From: Pseudomonas arsenicoxydans
GTDB taxonomy: Bacteria; Pseudomonadota; Gammaproteobacteria; Pseudomonadales; Pseudomonadaceae
Direction: 5' to 3'
DNA length: 64,000 nucleotides
Assembly: GCF_900103875.1 (NCBI RefSeq)
Contig: NZ_LT629705.1
Coordinates: 4,101,001 to 4,165,000 of the forward strand
The translations under genes were made by a program, and so were the position numbers. Under the pieces are notes generated by a model. The model was not told where the DNA came from. It did no database searches and saw only the letters and a program-made list of their open reading frames with translations. The stretch's first letter is position 1, and the number at the start of each line of letters is the position of its first letter. Shown piece after piece: positions 25,211 through 33,390 of this stretch.

Positions 25211-25978
25211 ATGACCGATAACGTTCTATCCCTCAGCCCGCTTTCCCACAGCAGTATTCCGCTGCACACCCAACTGCGCGATGTGCTGCGCGCCCGTATC
25301 CTCGACGGCGAATACCCGCAAGACAGCCAGATGCCCTCCGAAAGCGAGCTCGGCGCGTTGTTCAAAGTCAGTCGCATCACCGTGCGCCAGGCCTTGGGCG
25401 ATCTGCAAAAGGAAGGGCTGATCTTCAAGATTCATGGCAAGGGCACTTTCGTCGCCAAGCCCAAGACCTTCCAGAACGTCAGCACCCTGCAAGGCCTGGC
25501 CGAGTCCATGACCGGTCGCGGCTACGAGGTAATCAACCGCCTGCGCAGTTTCAAATTCATTGCCGCCGACAAGCTGGTCGCCGAGCGTTTGCACGTCGCC
25601 GAAGGTGAAACCGTGGCGCAGATCAAACGGGTGCGGTTGATCAATCGCGAGCCGATTTCGCTGGAAATCACCTACCTGCCCAAAGCCCTCGGTGAGCGGC
25701 TGGAGAAGGCCGATCTGGTGACCCGCGACATCTTCCTGATCCTTGAGAACGACTGCGGCCTGGCCCTCGGCCACGCCGATCTGGCCATCGACGCGGTGCT
25801 GGCTGACAGCGACCTGACCCAGGCGCTGAACGTCGAACCCGGCTCGCCGATCATGCGCATCGAGCGCCTGACCCACGACGCCAGCGGCCAGCCCGTGGAC
25901 TTCGAACACCTTTACTACCGCGGCGATGCCTTCCAGTACCGCTTGCGGATCGACCGGCAAAAAGGGGATCAGGCATGA
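25211..25978 (+). CDS. GntR-family (HutC/UTRA) transcriptional regulator
   Basis: The product is 255 residues, with a winged helix at residues ~15-75 (PLHTQLRDVLRARILDGEYP, then MPSESELGALFKVSRITVRQ) and a UTRA effector domain at ~95-240 (ISLEITYLPKALGE, PVDFEHLYYRGDAFQYRL). The start at 25211 is preferred to a GTG three codons earlier, which falls within the right arm of the upstream dyad. Its stop overlaps the start of the flavoprotein gene (ATGA), so it heads the eight-gene operon and probably represses it until the imported substrate or a product is sensed. Confidence 0.9.
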   Translation: MTDNVLSLSPLSHSSIPLHTQLRDVLRARILDGEYPQDSQMPSESELGALFKVSRITVRQALGDLQKEGLIFKIHGKGTFVAKPKTFQNVSTLQGLAESMTGRGYEVINRLRSFKFIAADKLVAERLHVAEGETVAQIKRVRLINREPISLEITYLPKALGERLEKADLVTRDIFLILENDCGLALGHADLAIDAVLADSDLTQALNVEPGSPIMRIERLTHDASGQPVDFEHLYYRGDAFQYRLRIDRQKGDQA

Positions 25979-27720
25979 CCCACAGCTCTATCACCAGAAA
26001 CACTCTGGAGCAGGAATACGACATCGTCGTGATCGGCGGCGGCACCGCTGGCCCGATGGCGGCGATCAAGGCCAAGGAACGCAACCGCGATCTGCGCGTG
26101 CTGTTGATCGACAAGGCCAACGTCAAACGCAGCGGCGCGATCAGCATGGGCATGGACGGCCTGAACAACGCGATCATTCCCGGCCACTCGACGCCGGAGC
26201 AGTACACCAAGGAAATCACCATTGCCAACGACGGCATCGTCAATCAGGCGGCGGTCTATGCCTACGCGACCCACAGCTTCGAAACCATCGAGCAACTGGA
26301 CCGCTGGGGCGTCAAGTTCGAGAAGGATGAGACCGGCGACTACGCGGTGAAAAAGGTCCACCACATGGGCGCCTACGTATTGCCGATGCCGGAAGGGCAT
26401 GACATCAAGAAAGTCCTGTACCGCCAGTTGAAGCGGGCGCGGGTCAGCATCACCAATCGCCTGGTCTGCACACGATTGCTGACGGATGAAGAGGGCGCCG
26501 TCAACGGCGTGATGGGCTTCGATTGCCGCACCGCCGACTTCCATGTGATCAAGGCCAAATCCGTGATCCTGTGCTGCGGCGCGGCCGGGCGCCTGGGGCT
26601 GCCAGCCTCCGGCTACCTGATGGGCACCTACGAAAACCCGACCAATGCCGGCGACGGCTATGCCATGGCCTATCACGCCGGGGCCGAGCTTTCGAACCTC
26701 GAATGCTTCCAGATCAACCCTTTGATCAAGGACTACAACGGCCCGGCCTGCGCCTACGTCACCGGCCCGCTGGGCGGCTACACCGCGAACAACAAGGGCG
26801 AGCGCTTCATCGAATGCGACTACTGGAGCGGCCAGATGATGTGGGAGTTCCACCAGGAACTCGAGAGCGGCAACGGCCCTGTGTTCCTCAAGCTCGATCA
26901 CCTGGCCGAGGAAACCATCCAGAACATCGAAGAGATTCTGCACAGCAACGAACGCCCGAGCCGTGGCCAGTTCCACGCCAATCGCGGCACCGATTACCGC
27001 ACGCAAATGGTCGAGATGCACATCTCGGAAATCGGCTTTTGCAGCGGGCATTCGGCGTCCGGCGTGTGGGTCAACGAGAAGGCTGAAACCTCGGTCAAGG
27101 GCTTGTACTCGGCGGGAGACATGGCGGCGGTGCCGCATAACTACATGCTCGGCGCGTTCACGTATGGCTGGTTTGCCGGCACCAATGCGGCGGATTTTGT
27201 CGCTGGACGCGAGTTTTCAGCGGTCGATGCCGAGCAGGTCGAAACGGAAAAACAACGGGTCTACGCACCACTGGACCGAGAACACGGACTGCCGCCCGCA
27301 CAGGTCGAGTACAAGCTGCGGCGTTTTGTGAACGATTACCTGCAACCGCCGAAAGTAACCAAAAAGATGCAGATCGGCCTGCAACGCTTCAGCGATATCC
27401 AGCGCGATCTCGATCAGATCAAGGCCCACAACGCCCACGAACTGATGCGTGCCATGGAAGTCAGCATGATCCGCGACTGCGCCGAAATGGCTGCCCGCGC
27501 GTCCTTGTTCCGTGCCGAAAGTCGTTGGGGGCTTTACCACTATCGCGTCGATCACCCGCAACGCAACGACAGCGACTGGTTCTGCCATTGCCACCTGAAG
27601 AAGGGTGAGAACGGCTTGATGACCAGCTTCAAGAAAGCCGTCGAGCCTTACATCATTCCGCTCGATGCCGAAGAAATGCTGGCCTATGACCGGCTGCGGG
27701 TCGGTGCCTTCGCGGCCTGA
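25975..27720 (+). CDS. AprA/fumarate-reductase-like FAD flavoprotein
   Basis: The 581-residue protein has an N-terminal dinucleotide fold (YDIVVIGGGTAGPMAAI, residues 15-31), KANVKRSGAISMGMDGLNN, a capping domain mid-protein, and a C-terminal FAD segment (SGVWVNEKAETSVKGLYSAG, then LGAFTYGWFAGTNAA), followed by the helical domain of succinate dehydrogenase/fumarate reductase/APS reductase flavoproteins. The next gene encodes an 8-Cys ferredoxin, mirroring the aprA-aprB pair of APS reductase. In this setting a redox reaction on an imported, possibly sulfur-containing, compound is likely. No sulfate-reduction genes are near, so true APS reductase activity is doubtful. The start overlaps the GntR stop (ATGA). 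Confidence 0.85.
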   Translation: MTHSSITRNTLEQEYDIVVIGGGTAGPMAAIKAKERNRDLRVLLIDKANVKRSGAISMGMDGLNNAIIPGHSTPEQYTKEITIANDGIVNQAAVYAYATHSFETIEQLDRWGVKFEKDETGDYAVKKVHHMGAYVLPMPEGHDIKKVLYRQLKRARVSITNRLVCTRLLTDEEGAVNGVMGFDCRTADFHVIKAKSVILCCGAAGRLGLPASGYLMGTYENPTNAGDGYAMAYHAGAELSNLECFQINPLIKDYNGPACAYVTGPLGGYTANNKGERFIECDYWSGQMMWEFHQELESGNGPVFLKLDHLAEETIQNIEEILHSNERPSRGQFHANRGTDYRTQMVEMHISEIGFCSGHSASGVWVNEKAETSVKGLYSAGDMAAVPHNYMLGAFTYGWFAGTNAADFVAGREFSAVDAEQVETEKQRVYAPLDREHGLPPAQVEYKLRRFVNDYLQPPKVTKKMQIGLQRFSDIQRDLDQIKAHNAHELMRAMEVSMIRDCAEMAARASLFRAESRWGLYHYRVDHPQRNDSDWFCHCHLKKGENGLMTSFKKAVEPYIIPLDAEEMLAYDRLRVGAFAA

Positions 27721-27745
27721 GCATCACTAAAAGAGAGACCGCCAA

Positions 27746-27991
27746 ATGGCCTATCAACCCCAGGAAATCTTCTTCCGCTCCAACGCACCGGTCACGGTCG
27801 ATGAAGACCTTTGCATCGCCCATAAAGGCTGCACCGTGTGTGTCGACGTCTGCCCGATGGACCTGCTGGCGATCAACCCGGCCACGCAGAAAGCCTACAT
27901 GGCCTTCGATGAATGCTGGTACTGCATGCCCTGCGAAAAGGACTGCCCGACAGGCGCCGTGAAAGTCGAAATCCCGTATTTGCTTCGTTGA
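27746..27991 (+). CDS. Ferredoxin with two [4Fe-4S] clusters (AprB-like)
   Basis: The 81-residue protein has eight cysteines in two groups: Cys23, 29, 32, 36 (spacing x5, x2, x3) and Cys57, 60, 63, 67 (x2, x2, x3, in CWYCMPCEKDC). This matches two [4Fe-4S] clusters, and the wider first spacing resembles the beta subunit of APS reductase. It lies 25 bp after the flavoprotein gene and presumably feeds it electrons or takes them away as a cytosolic heterodimer partner. The short length lacks the C-terminal tail that classical AprB wraps around AprA. Confidence 0.9.
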   Translation: MAYQPQEIFFRSNAPVTVDEDLCIAHKGCTVCVDVCPMDLLAINPATQKAYMAFDECWYCMPCEKDCPTGAVKVEIPYLLR

Positions 27992-28003
27992 AATGCAATC
28001 CAA

Positions 28004-28028
28004 TGTGGGAGCGGGCTTGCCCGCGATG
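28004..28028. repeat. Single REP element
   Basis: A 25-bp imperfect palindrome, beginning TGTGGGAGCGGGCTTGCCCG, lies between the ferredoxin and substrate-binding-protein genes. The same family occurs as inverted pairs at 29588-29679 and 47471-47563. Confidence 0.85.
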
Positions 28029-28158
28029 ACGTCCGTCCAGACAACATAAAACGCCATCCGGCAACACCGGACGCTTGCTTCAAAACACCCCTCGTTTCCC
28101 ACCACGCCCTGATCGTGGCGGAGACGAACATCCTATAAATGATTCGAGGGGATTCACC

Positions 28159-29577
28159 ATGTCTTTGCCAACATCGCTGCGTGCAGCATTTGCCGGTCTG
28201 GTACTGGCTTCATTCACCTTGTCGGCCTCGGCCGAAACCATCCGTATCGCCATCGGCACCCAGGACACCACGATCAATTGCGCCGCCGGCGGCTTGTTGA
28301 TTCGCGAGCTTGGTCTGCTCGACAAATACCTGCCCCACGACGGCCCCTACAAGGACGCCAACTATGAAGTGGAGTGGAAAAACTTCACCAGCGGCGCGCC
28401 CCTGACCAATGAGATGGTCGCTGGCAAACTCGACTTCGGCGCCATGGCCGATTTCCCCGGTTCGTTCAACGGTGTGGCTTTCGAGACCGCCGGCAAGCAC
28501 AGCCTGTTTATCAGCGTGTTGTCGGGCAGCATCAAGGGCAGCGGTAACGGCATCGTGGTGCCGAGCGCCTCGGGCGTGCAGTCGCTGGCTGAGTTGAAAG
28601 GCAAGACCATTTCCGTGCCGTTCGCGTCCACTGCCCACGGCATGTTGTTGCGGGCCGTGGCGGCGCAAGGCTGGGATCCGCTCAAAGACGTGAACATCAT
28701 CGCCCAACCGCCGGAAGTGGCCGGTTCCGCGTTGCAAGCCGGGAAGATCGACGCCCACGCCGACTTCGTGCCGTTCGCCGAACTGTTCCCGAGCCGAGGT
28801 TTCGCACGCAAGATTTATGACGGTTCCCAGGCCAACACACCGACCTTCCATGGCGCCCTGGTCGATCAGGCCTATGCGAAGAAGTACCCGGAAATCGTCG
28901 TCGCCTACCTGCGAGCGAGCATCGAGGCCAATCAACTGCTGGCGGCCGAGCCGGAGAAATACAGCGAGCTGATTGCCAAAGTCTCCGGGGTCGACGCCGA
29001 GGTCAATTACCTGTTCCACGGTCCACTGGGCGTGCAAACCCGCGACCTGAGCTGGAAGCCGGAATACCGCCAGGCCGTCGGCACCGCCATCGATACGCTC
29101 AAGCTGTTGAAGAAGGCGGATCGCGGCCTGGACCTGAATACCTTCATCGACGACCAGTATATCCGCGCCGCGTTCAAGGCCTCGAACCTGGACTACACCG
29201 CGCAATTGGCCAACTACGGGCAGACGCCGCTCAACGCGGTGGATGCTACGAGCGGCAAAGCCATCACCGATTTCAGTCATGTGGCGGAAATCTGGGTGCG
29301 CGGTGAACCGAAAGTCCGTCAATACGCTTCGGCCGAATCGGCATTCACCGCATTGGCCGGCTTGAAGCAGGAAGGCAAAAGCATTCGCGCGGTGTATGCC
29401 CAGGCGAGCGACAGCGGGATCAAGTTGCTGGCCGACCAGGCGTGGTTTGCCAGTGATGCGAAAGGCCGCTTGAGTGCATTCCTGCTCAAAGGCCAGGCCC
29501 AGCAATTCGCCACGGCCCAGGGTGGCAAAGTCTTCGACTTCACCGACGCCACCACCCAGGCCGTCGCCACCCGCTAA
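28159..29577 (+). CDS. ABC transporter periplasmic substrate-binding protein (SsuA/TauA/NMT1-like)
   Basis: The 472-residue protein starts with a clear signal peptide (MSLPTSLRAAFAGLVLASFT, cleavage after SASA near residue 25). The mature part has ETIRIAIGTQDTTINCAAGG, KLDFGAMADFPGSFNG and GKTISVPFASTAHGMLLRA, the pattern of periplasmic proteins for nitrate, sulfonate, taurine or pyrimidine precursors. It is 100 residues or more longer than typical SsuA (about 320 residues), with an extra C-terminal region. GAGGGG precedes the ATG at 28159; an upstream in-frame start adds 28 non-signal residues. With the permease and ATPase downstream it forms a complete importer. Confidence 0.9.
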   Translation: MSLPTSLRAAFAGLVLASFTLSASAETIRIAIGTQDTTINCAAGGLLIRELGLLDKYLPHDGPYKDANYEVEWKNFTSGAPLTNEMVAGKLDFGAMADFPGSFNGVAFETAGKHSLFISVLSGSIKGSGNGIVVPSASGVQSLAELKGKTISVPFASTAHGMLLRAVAAQGWDPLKDVNIIAQPPEVAGSALQAGKIDAHADFVPFAELFPSRGFARKIYDGSQANTPTFHGALVDQAYAKKYPEIVVAYLRASIEANQLLAAEPEKYSELIAKVSGVDAEVNYLFHGPLGVQTRDLSWKPEYRQAVGTAIDTLKLLKKADRGLDLNTFIDDQYIRAAFKASNLDYTAQLANYGQTPLNAVDATSGKAITDFSHVAEIWVRGEPKVRQYASAESAFTALAGLKQEGKSIRAVYAQASDSGIKLLADQAWFASDAKGRLSAFLLKGQAQQFATAQGGKVFDFTDATTQAVATR

Positions 29578-29587
29578 GCGCAAATCC

Positions 29588-29679
29588 CTGTGGGAGCGGG
29601 CTTGCCCGCGATGGGGCCAGTTCAGGCGTCATCAGTGTTGACTGGCACACAGCAATCGCGGGCAAGCCCACTCCCACAG
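29588..29679. repeat. REPIN (inverted REP pair) inside the operon
   Basis: CTGTGGGAGCGGGCTTGCCC at the left end and GGGCAAGCCCACTCCCACAG at the right are two inverted REPs spaced by about 40 bp. It lies between the substrate-binding protein and permease genes and could stabilise the upstream mRNA or lower downstream expression. Confidence 0.9.
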
Positions 29680-29703
29680 TGATCTCGGTTGAGAGGAAGA
29701 ATT

Positions 29704-30486
29704 GTGTACGGATCATATTTGCGCTGGATACCAAGAGCCGCCTCGCTGCTGCTCTGCCTTTTATTCTGGCAACTCGCCGCCAGCCACCACTGGAACCTCG
29801 GCCTGGTGACCTTCGCCAACGTGCCAACGCCGCTGGCGGTTATCCAGGCAGCCTTGGGCCTGGGCGATTCCGGCAAGCTGGCCCAACACCTGAGCAGCAG
29901 CCTCGGCCGCGTCTTCGCCGGTTACCTGGCGGCGATGATCATCGGCATCGTTTTGGGCCTGGCCATCGGTCGCTCGAAATGGGCCGAAGATTTATTGCTG
30001 CCACCGCTGGAAGTCCTGCGCCCGATTCCGGCCGTCGCCTGGATTCCCCTGGCCATCCTGATGTTTCCGTCCTCGGAATTGTCGATGGTTTTCATCACTT
30101 TCACGGGCGCGCTGTTCCCGATCCTGCTCAACACCGTGCACGGGGTCGAAGGCGTCGACCCGCGCCTGATCGCCTCGGCGAAAAGCCTCGGGGCAGGGCG
30201 CCGGGCGATTCTGTGGGAAGTGATTGTGCCGGGCGCCGCGCCGAGCATCATCACGGGCCTAGCCATCGGCATGGGCACCTCGTGGTTCTGCCTGGTGACC
30301 GCCGAAATGATCTCCGGCCAGTACGGCATCGGCTATTACACCTGGGAGTCCTACACCCTCCAGAACTACGCCGACATCGTCGTCGGCATGTTGCTGATCG
30401 GTGTCCTCGGGATGGGCAGCAGCCTACTGATCAAACGTCTCGGCGGATTGTTCACGCCGTGGCACCGACCACGAGGAAAAGCCTGA
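29704..30486 (+). CDS. ABC transporter permease (SsuC/TauC-like)
   Basis: The 260-residue inner-membrane protein has about six hydrophobic helices and the cytoplasmic EAA loop (ASAKSLGAGRRAILWEVIVPGA, near residues 160-180) that contacts the ATPase. The family is the nitrate/sulfonate/taurine BPD transporter permease. The GTG at 29704 is preferred, as GAGAGGAAGA lies just upstream; a TTG at 29689 would overlap that ribosome site. Its stop overlaps the ATPase start (TGATG). Confidence 0.9.
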   Translation: MYGSYLRWIPRAASLLLCLLFWQLAASHHWNLGLVTFANVPTPLAVIQAALGLGDSGKLAQHLSSSLGRVFAGYLAAMIIGIVLGLAIGRSKWAEDLLLPPLEVLRPIPAVAWIPLAILMFPSSELSMVFITFTGALFPILLNTVHGVEGVDPRLIASAKSLGAGRRAILWEVIVPGAAPSIITGLAIGMGTSWFCLVTAEMISGQYGIGYYTWESYTLQNYADIVVGMLLIGVLGMGSSLLIKRLGGLFTPWHRPRGKA

Positions 30487-31334
30487 TGAGCATGATGCAA
30501 ACCCCTGAAGGGCGGATCGACATCCGCCAACTGTCCATCGTCCTCGGCGAAGCGCAGCACGCCTTCGAAGCCGTGCAGGGCCTCGACTGCCAGATCGAAC
30601 CGGGGCAATTCGTGTGCATTCTCGGGCCGTCCGGTTGCGGCAAATCGACCTTGCTCGGCGCGCTGGCCGGGCACTTGCAGCCGAGCGCCGGCAGCCTGAA
30701 AGTCGATGGCGCGCATGTCTGCGGCCCGTCGCCGCAACGGGGCATGGTGTTCCAGCACCACACCCTGTTCCCGTGGCGAACCGTGCGCGACAACGTGGCG
30801 TTCGGCTTGAAAATGCGTGGCATCGGCAAGGTCGAACGCCACCAGGCCGCCGACGAAATACTCGCACTGGTGGGCCTCGAAGGCTTCGCCGAGCGCTGGC
30901 CGGATCAGCTCTCCGGTGGCATGCAGCAACGGGTGGAAATCGCCCGGGTGCTGGTCAACCGTCCGCGCCTGTTGCTGATGGACGAGCCCTTCGGCGCCCT
31001 CGATGCGCTGACCCGGCTGAACATGCAGGAGTTGCTGCTGGACATCTGGACACGGATCCGCACCACCGTGGTGTTCGTCACCCACGACATCGACGAAGCG
31101 CTGTTCCTCGCCGACCGCCTGTTGGTCATGAGTTCCCGGCCCGGTCGAATCATCGAGGACTTGCGCCTGGACTTCCCTCGGCCACGCACCACCGAATTGG
31201 TGACCCGCCATGAGTTTTCCCGCTTGAAACGTCATTGCCTCGAACTACTGCGTCACGAAGACGGTCGGCAGTTGCCACGCCTGAACCCTCTCGGACTTCC
31301 TCCTGAAAACAAACTGCCGCGATTTGCCCTATGA
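30486..31334 (+). CDS. ABC transporter ATP-binding protein (SsuB/TauB-like)
   Basis: The 282-residue protein has Walker A GPSGCGKST (47-55), Q-loop FQHHTLFPW (89-97), signature LSGGMQQR (142-149), Walker B LLLMDEP (162-168) and the H-loop VTHDIDEA. It energises the importer encoded immediately upstream; the closest families are sulfonate, taurine and nitrate ATPases. Both ends overlap neighbouring genes (TGATG upstream, ATGA downstream), so expression is translationally coupled. Confidence 0.93.
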   Translation: MSMMQTPEGRIDIRQLSIVLGEAQHAFEAVQGLDCQIEPGQFVCILGPSGCGKSTLLGALAGHLQPSAGSLKVDGAHVCGPSPQRGMVFQHHTLFPWRTVRDNVAFGLKMRGIGKVERHQAADEILALVGLEGFAERWPDQLSGGMQQRVEIARVLVNRPRLLLMDEPFGALDALTRLNMQELLLDIWTRIRTTVVFVTHDIDEALFLADRLLVMSSRPGRIIEDLRLDFPRPRTTELVTRHEFSRLKRHCLELLRHEDGRQLPRLNPLGLPPENKLPRFAL

Positions 31335-32293
31335 CCTCTCTATTCGATGTAACCGACAACGACGACATTCTCGCCCTGCAACCGCGCCTGACCGACGACG
31401 ACCCCGGCGTGCGCCGGATTGCCCTGATCGAACTGGCCGACCTTGAAGAACCGGACGGTCTGCTGTGGCTGGTGAATCGCCTGGCTGAAGACCCGACCGA
31501 AGACGTCCGCGCCGAGGCCGCCCGCCTGCTTGAAGCCTGGGAAGACACGCCCGTGGTCGAGGCGCTGTGCCAGGCCCTGACCGATCCCTCCTTGGCCGTG
31601 CAAGCGGCCGCCGCGCAAAGCCTGAGCCTGCTCAAGAGCGAGGCGGCGGGCAGGGTGGTTCTGCCGTGGACCGGGCATGCCGAGGTCAACGTGCGCATCG
31701 CCGCGTTCCGGGCGCTACGCGAACTGCGCTTCCCCGATGCCGCGGGCGCTGCTGCAGCGGCACTGAACGATGAAAACGCCAGCGTCCGTCGCGAAGCCGT
31801 GGGCGTACTCGGCTGGCTCAAGCAGCTTGATGCCTTGCCGGCCCTGGCCAAACTGGCCGGCGACGATCCGGACACCGAAGTCCGCCGCGCCGCCACCGGG
31901 GCCTTGGGCCTGGCGTCCGACGCTCAAGTGCTGCCGGCGTTGCGCCAGGCGTTGCAGGACCCGGCCTGGCAAGTGCGCGAAGAAGCCGCCACCACCCTGG
32001 GCAAAGTCGGCCATGCTGACGCCGGTCCCGCCCTGGTCGAAGCCTTGAGCGACGATTACTGGCAAGTCCGCCTGCGCGCCACTCGCAGCCTCGGTCGTTT
32101 GCGCTACATCCCGGCGCTCGACGCGCTGATCGACACCCTCGGCCATCGCATCAGCAACCTGCGCAAGGAAGCTGCGTTGGCCCTTGGCGAATTGAACGAT
32201 AAAGGCGCCATCGCGCCCTTGCAGGCCGCGCAAGACGACGGCGACCCGGAAGTGCGCAAAGCCGTGCGCATCGCGTTGAGTCAACTGCAATGA
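31331..32293 (+). CDS. HEAT-repeat (PBS lyase-type) protein
   Basis: The 320-residue protein is built almost entirely of about nine to ten 30-residue helical repeats with the E-Z/PBS-lyase HEAT pattern (DDPGVRRIALIELADL, DPTEDVRAEAARLLEAW, DPEVRKAVRIALSQL). It has no signal peptide, no membrane segment and no catalytic motif. Such proteins are scaffolds, and some (CpcE type) act as lyases or maturation factors. It overlaps the ATPase and DUF971 genes by 4 bp each (ATGA), so a scaffold or assembly role for the flavoprotein-ferredoxin enzyme is plausible; that is inference. Confidence 0.88.
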   Translation: MTSLFDVTDNDDILALQPRLTDDDPGVRRIALIELADLEEPDGLLWLVNRLAEDPTEDVRAEAARLLEAWEDTPVVEALCQALTDPSLAVQAAAAQSLSLLKSEAAGRVVLPWTGHAEVNVRIAAFRALRELRFPDAAGAAAAALNDENASVRREAVGVLGWLKQLDALPALAKLAGDDPDTEVRRAATGALGLASDAQVLPALRQALQDPAWQVREEAATTLGKVGHADAGPALVEALSDDYWQVRLRATRSLGRLRYIPALDALIDTLGHRISNLRKEAALALGELNDKGAIAPLQAAQDDGDPEVRKAVRIALSQLQ

Positions 32294-32565
32294 ACCCGGT
32301 AGCGGTGGGCAACTCCCAAAGCAAGCAGCAGCTGCGATTGAGCTGGCCGGATGGGCGAGAACAGTGGCTGGATCATGTTGAGTTGCGACGTCAGTGCCCG
32401 TGCTCGCAGTGCCGGGCGTTTCGGCTGCAAGGGCTGACGGTAAAAGTCGACGAGCGCATCCGCGTGATTGAACTCAACCAACAGGGCTACGGCCTGCAAC
32501 TGATCTTCAGCGACGGCCATGAGCGCGGCATCTACCCATGGCCCTACCTGGCTGACCTAACCTGA
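32290..32565 (+). CDS. DUF971-family protein
   Basis: The 91-residue protein consists of a single DUF971 domain: LRLSWPDGREQWLDHVELRR, RQCPCSQCRAF (Cys36, 38, 41), and a C-terminal GIYPWPYL. The same domain is fused to the Fe-S carrier HCF101/ApbC in some proteins and to gamma-butyrobetaine hydroxylase in others, where it binds metal. Being the last gene of an operon with a [4Fe-4S] ferredoxin, it may help cluster assembly. The ATG overlaps the HEAT gene stop. Confidence 0.9.
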   Translation: MNPVAVGNSQSKQQLRLSWPDGREQWLDHVELRRQCPCSQCRAFRLQGLTVKVDERIRVIELNQQGYGLQLIFSDGHERGIYPWPYLADLT

Positions 32566-32590
32566 TCCCTGTGACTTGACCTGATCCTCC

Positions 32591-32689
32591 GTAGGAGCTG
32601 TCGAGTGAAACGAGGCTGCGATCTTTTGATCTTGCTTTTAAACATCAAAGTCAAAAGATCGCAGCCTCGTTTCACTCGACAGCTCCTAC
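32591..32689. repeat. REPIN-like repeat, 99 bp, copy upstream of the mutasome operon
   Basis: Perfect 39-bp arms (32591-32629 and 32651-32689) surround a 21-bp loop. The unit is repeated with one substitution at 38529-38627 and shares its arm core with 25029-25118. Decayed partial ends (CAGCTCCTAC variants) follow up to about 32723. It probably also terminates the DUF971 transcript. Confidence 0.92.
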
Positions 32690-32766
32690 ACAGCTCCTAC
32701 CAGCTCCTACACAGCTTCTACACCTGCACGTCGTCTGCAAGTCCTTGTCAGGAAAAAGCCGAAAGA

Positions 32767-32778
32767 GTACAAATGTAC
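32767..32778. promoter_or_regulatory. GTAC-N4-GTAC palindrome at the lexA2 start, candidate LexA2 operator
   Basis: GTACAAATGTAC is a 12-bp dyad whose centre includes the lexA2 start codon. The LexA2 repressors associated with imuA-imuB-dnaE2 in Pseudomonas recognise a GTAC-N4-GTGC-like box instead of the usual CTGTATATAT-type LexA box, and this site matches that pattern. Binding here would block initiation of the whole operon and give autoregulation. Confidence 0.7.
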
Positions 32779-33390
32779 TCCATGACGACTTTAACTCCCC
32801 GCCGTACCGCCATCCTGACTTTTATCCGTGATCGAATCGCGGAGCACGGTCAGTCCCCCAGCCTCGCTGAAATCAGCGAGGCGTTCGGTTTTGCCTCTCG
32901 CAGCGTGGCGCGCAAGCATGTGCTGGCGCTGACCGAGGCCGGTTTCATCGAGGTCAATGCGCATCAGGCCCGGGGCATCCGTTTGCTCGGGCAGCCCGCG
33001 CGGCCCGAGCTGCTGGACGTCCCGGTTCTCGGTCGGGTGGCGGCGGGTGCACCCATCGGCGCCGATGCCGAGGTGCACAGCCGCTTGCTGCTGGACCCGT
33101 CGATCTTCTCGCGGGTGCCCGATTACATGCTGCGGGTGCAAGGCGACTCGATGATCGAGGACGGCATTCTCGACGGCGACCTGGTGGGTGTGCACCGCAA
33201 TCCCGAGGCGCTCAACGGCCAGATCGTCGTGGCGCGGCTCGACGGCGAAGTCACCATCAAGCGTTTCGAGCGCAACGGCGACGTGGTCCGGTTACTGCCA
33301 CGCAACCCGGCCTACCAGCCGATCATCGTCGAGGCTAATCAGGACCTGGCCATCGAAGGAGTGTTCTGCGGTCTGGTGAGGCAAGGGTGA
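32773..33390 (+). CDS. lexA2: LexA2 SOS repressor of the mutasome operon
   Basis: The 205-residue protein has an N-terminal winged helix (residues ~5-70: TLTPRRTAILTFIRDRIAEH, SLAEISEAFGF, SVARKHVLAL) and a C-terminal S24 autoprotease domain with the Ala91-Gly92 cleavage site (RVAAGAP), Ser126 (GDSMIEDG) and Lys163 (TIKRF). RecA filaments trigger self-cleavage after DNA damage. It heads the lexA2-imuA-imuB-dnaE2 operon. The ATG at 32773 lies inside the operator palindrome; an alternative ATG at 32782 would give 202 residues. The stop overlaps the imuA start. Confidence 0.93.
   Translation: MYSMTTLTPRRTAILTFIRDRIAEHGQSPSLAEISEAFGFASRSVARKHVLALTEAGFIEVNAHQARGIRLLGQPARPELLDVPVLGRVAAGAPIGADAEVHSRLLLDPSIFSRVPDYMLRVQGDSMIEDGILDGDLVGVHRNPEALNGQIVVARLDGEVTIKRFERNGDVVRLLPRNPAYQPIIVEANQDLAIEGVFCGLVRQG

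Noticed and set aside
25969..27138. A 389-codon open frame on the minus strand
   Set aside because: It lies wholly opposite the AprA-like flavoprotein gene and has no recognisable domain or ribosome site.
25975..27991. A true dissimilatory APS reductase (aprAB)
   Set aside because: The ferredoxin lacks the beta-subunit tail, there is no sat, dsr or qmo gene near, and the operon is built around an importer; the similarity is at family level only.
29588..29679. Hairpin inside the ABC transporter operon taken as a riboswitch
   Set aside because: It is a REP pair of a family also found at 28004-28028 and 47471-47563, unrelated to gene function.
29679..30485. N-terminal extension of the ABC ATPase frame upstream of 30486
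   Set aside because: The frame is open but runs through the permease gene in another frame; the family N-terminus begins at the ATG that overlaps the permease stop.
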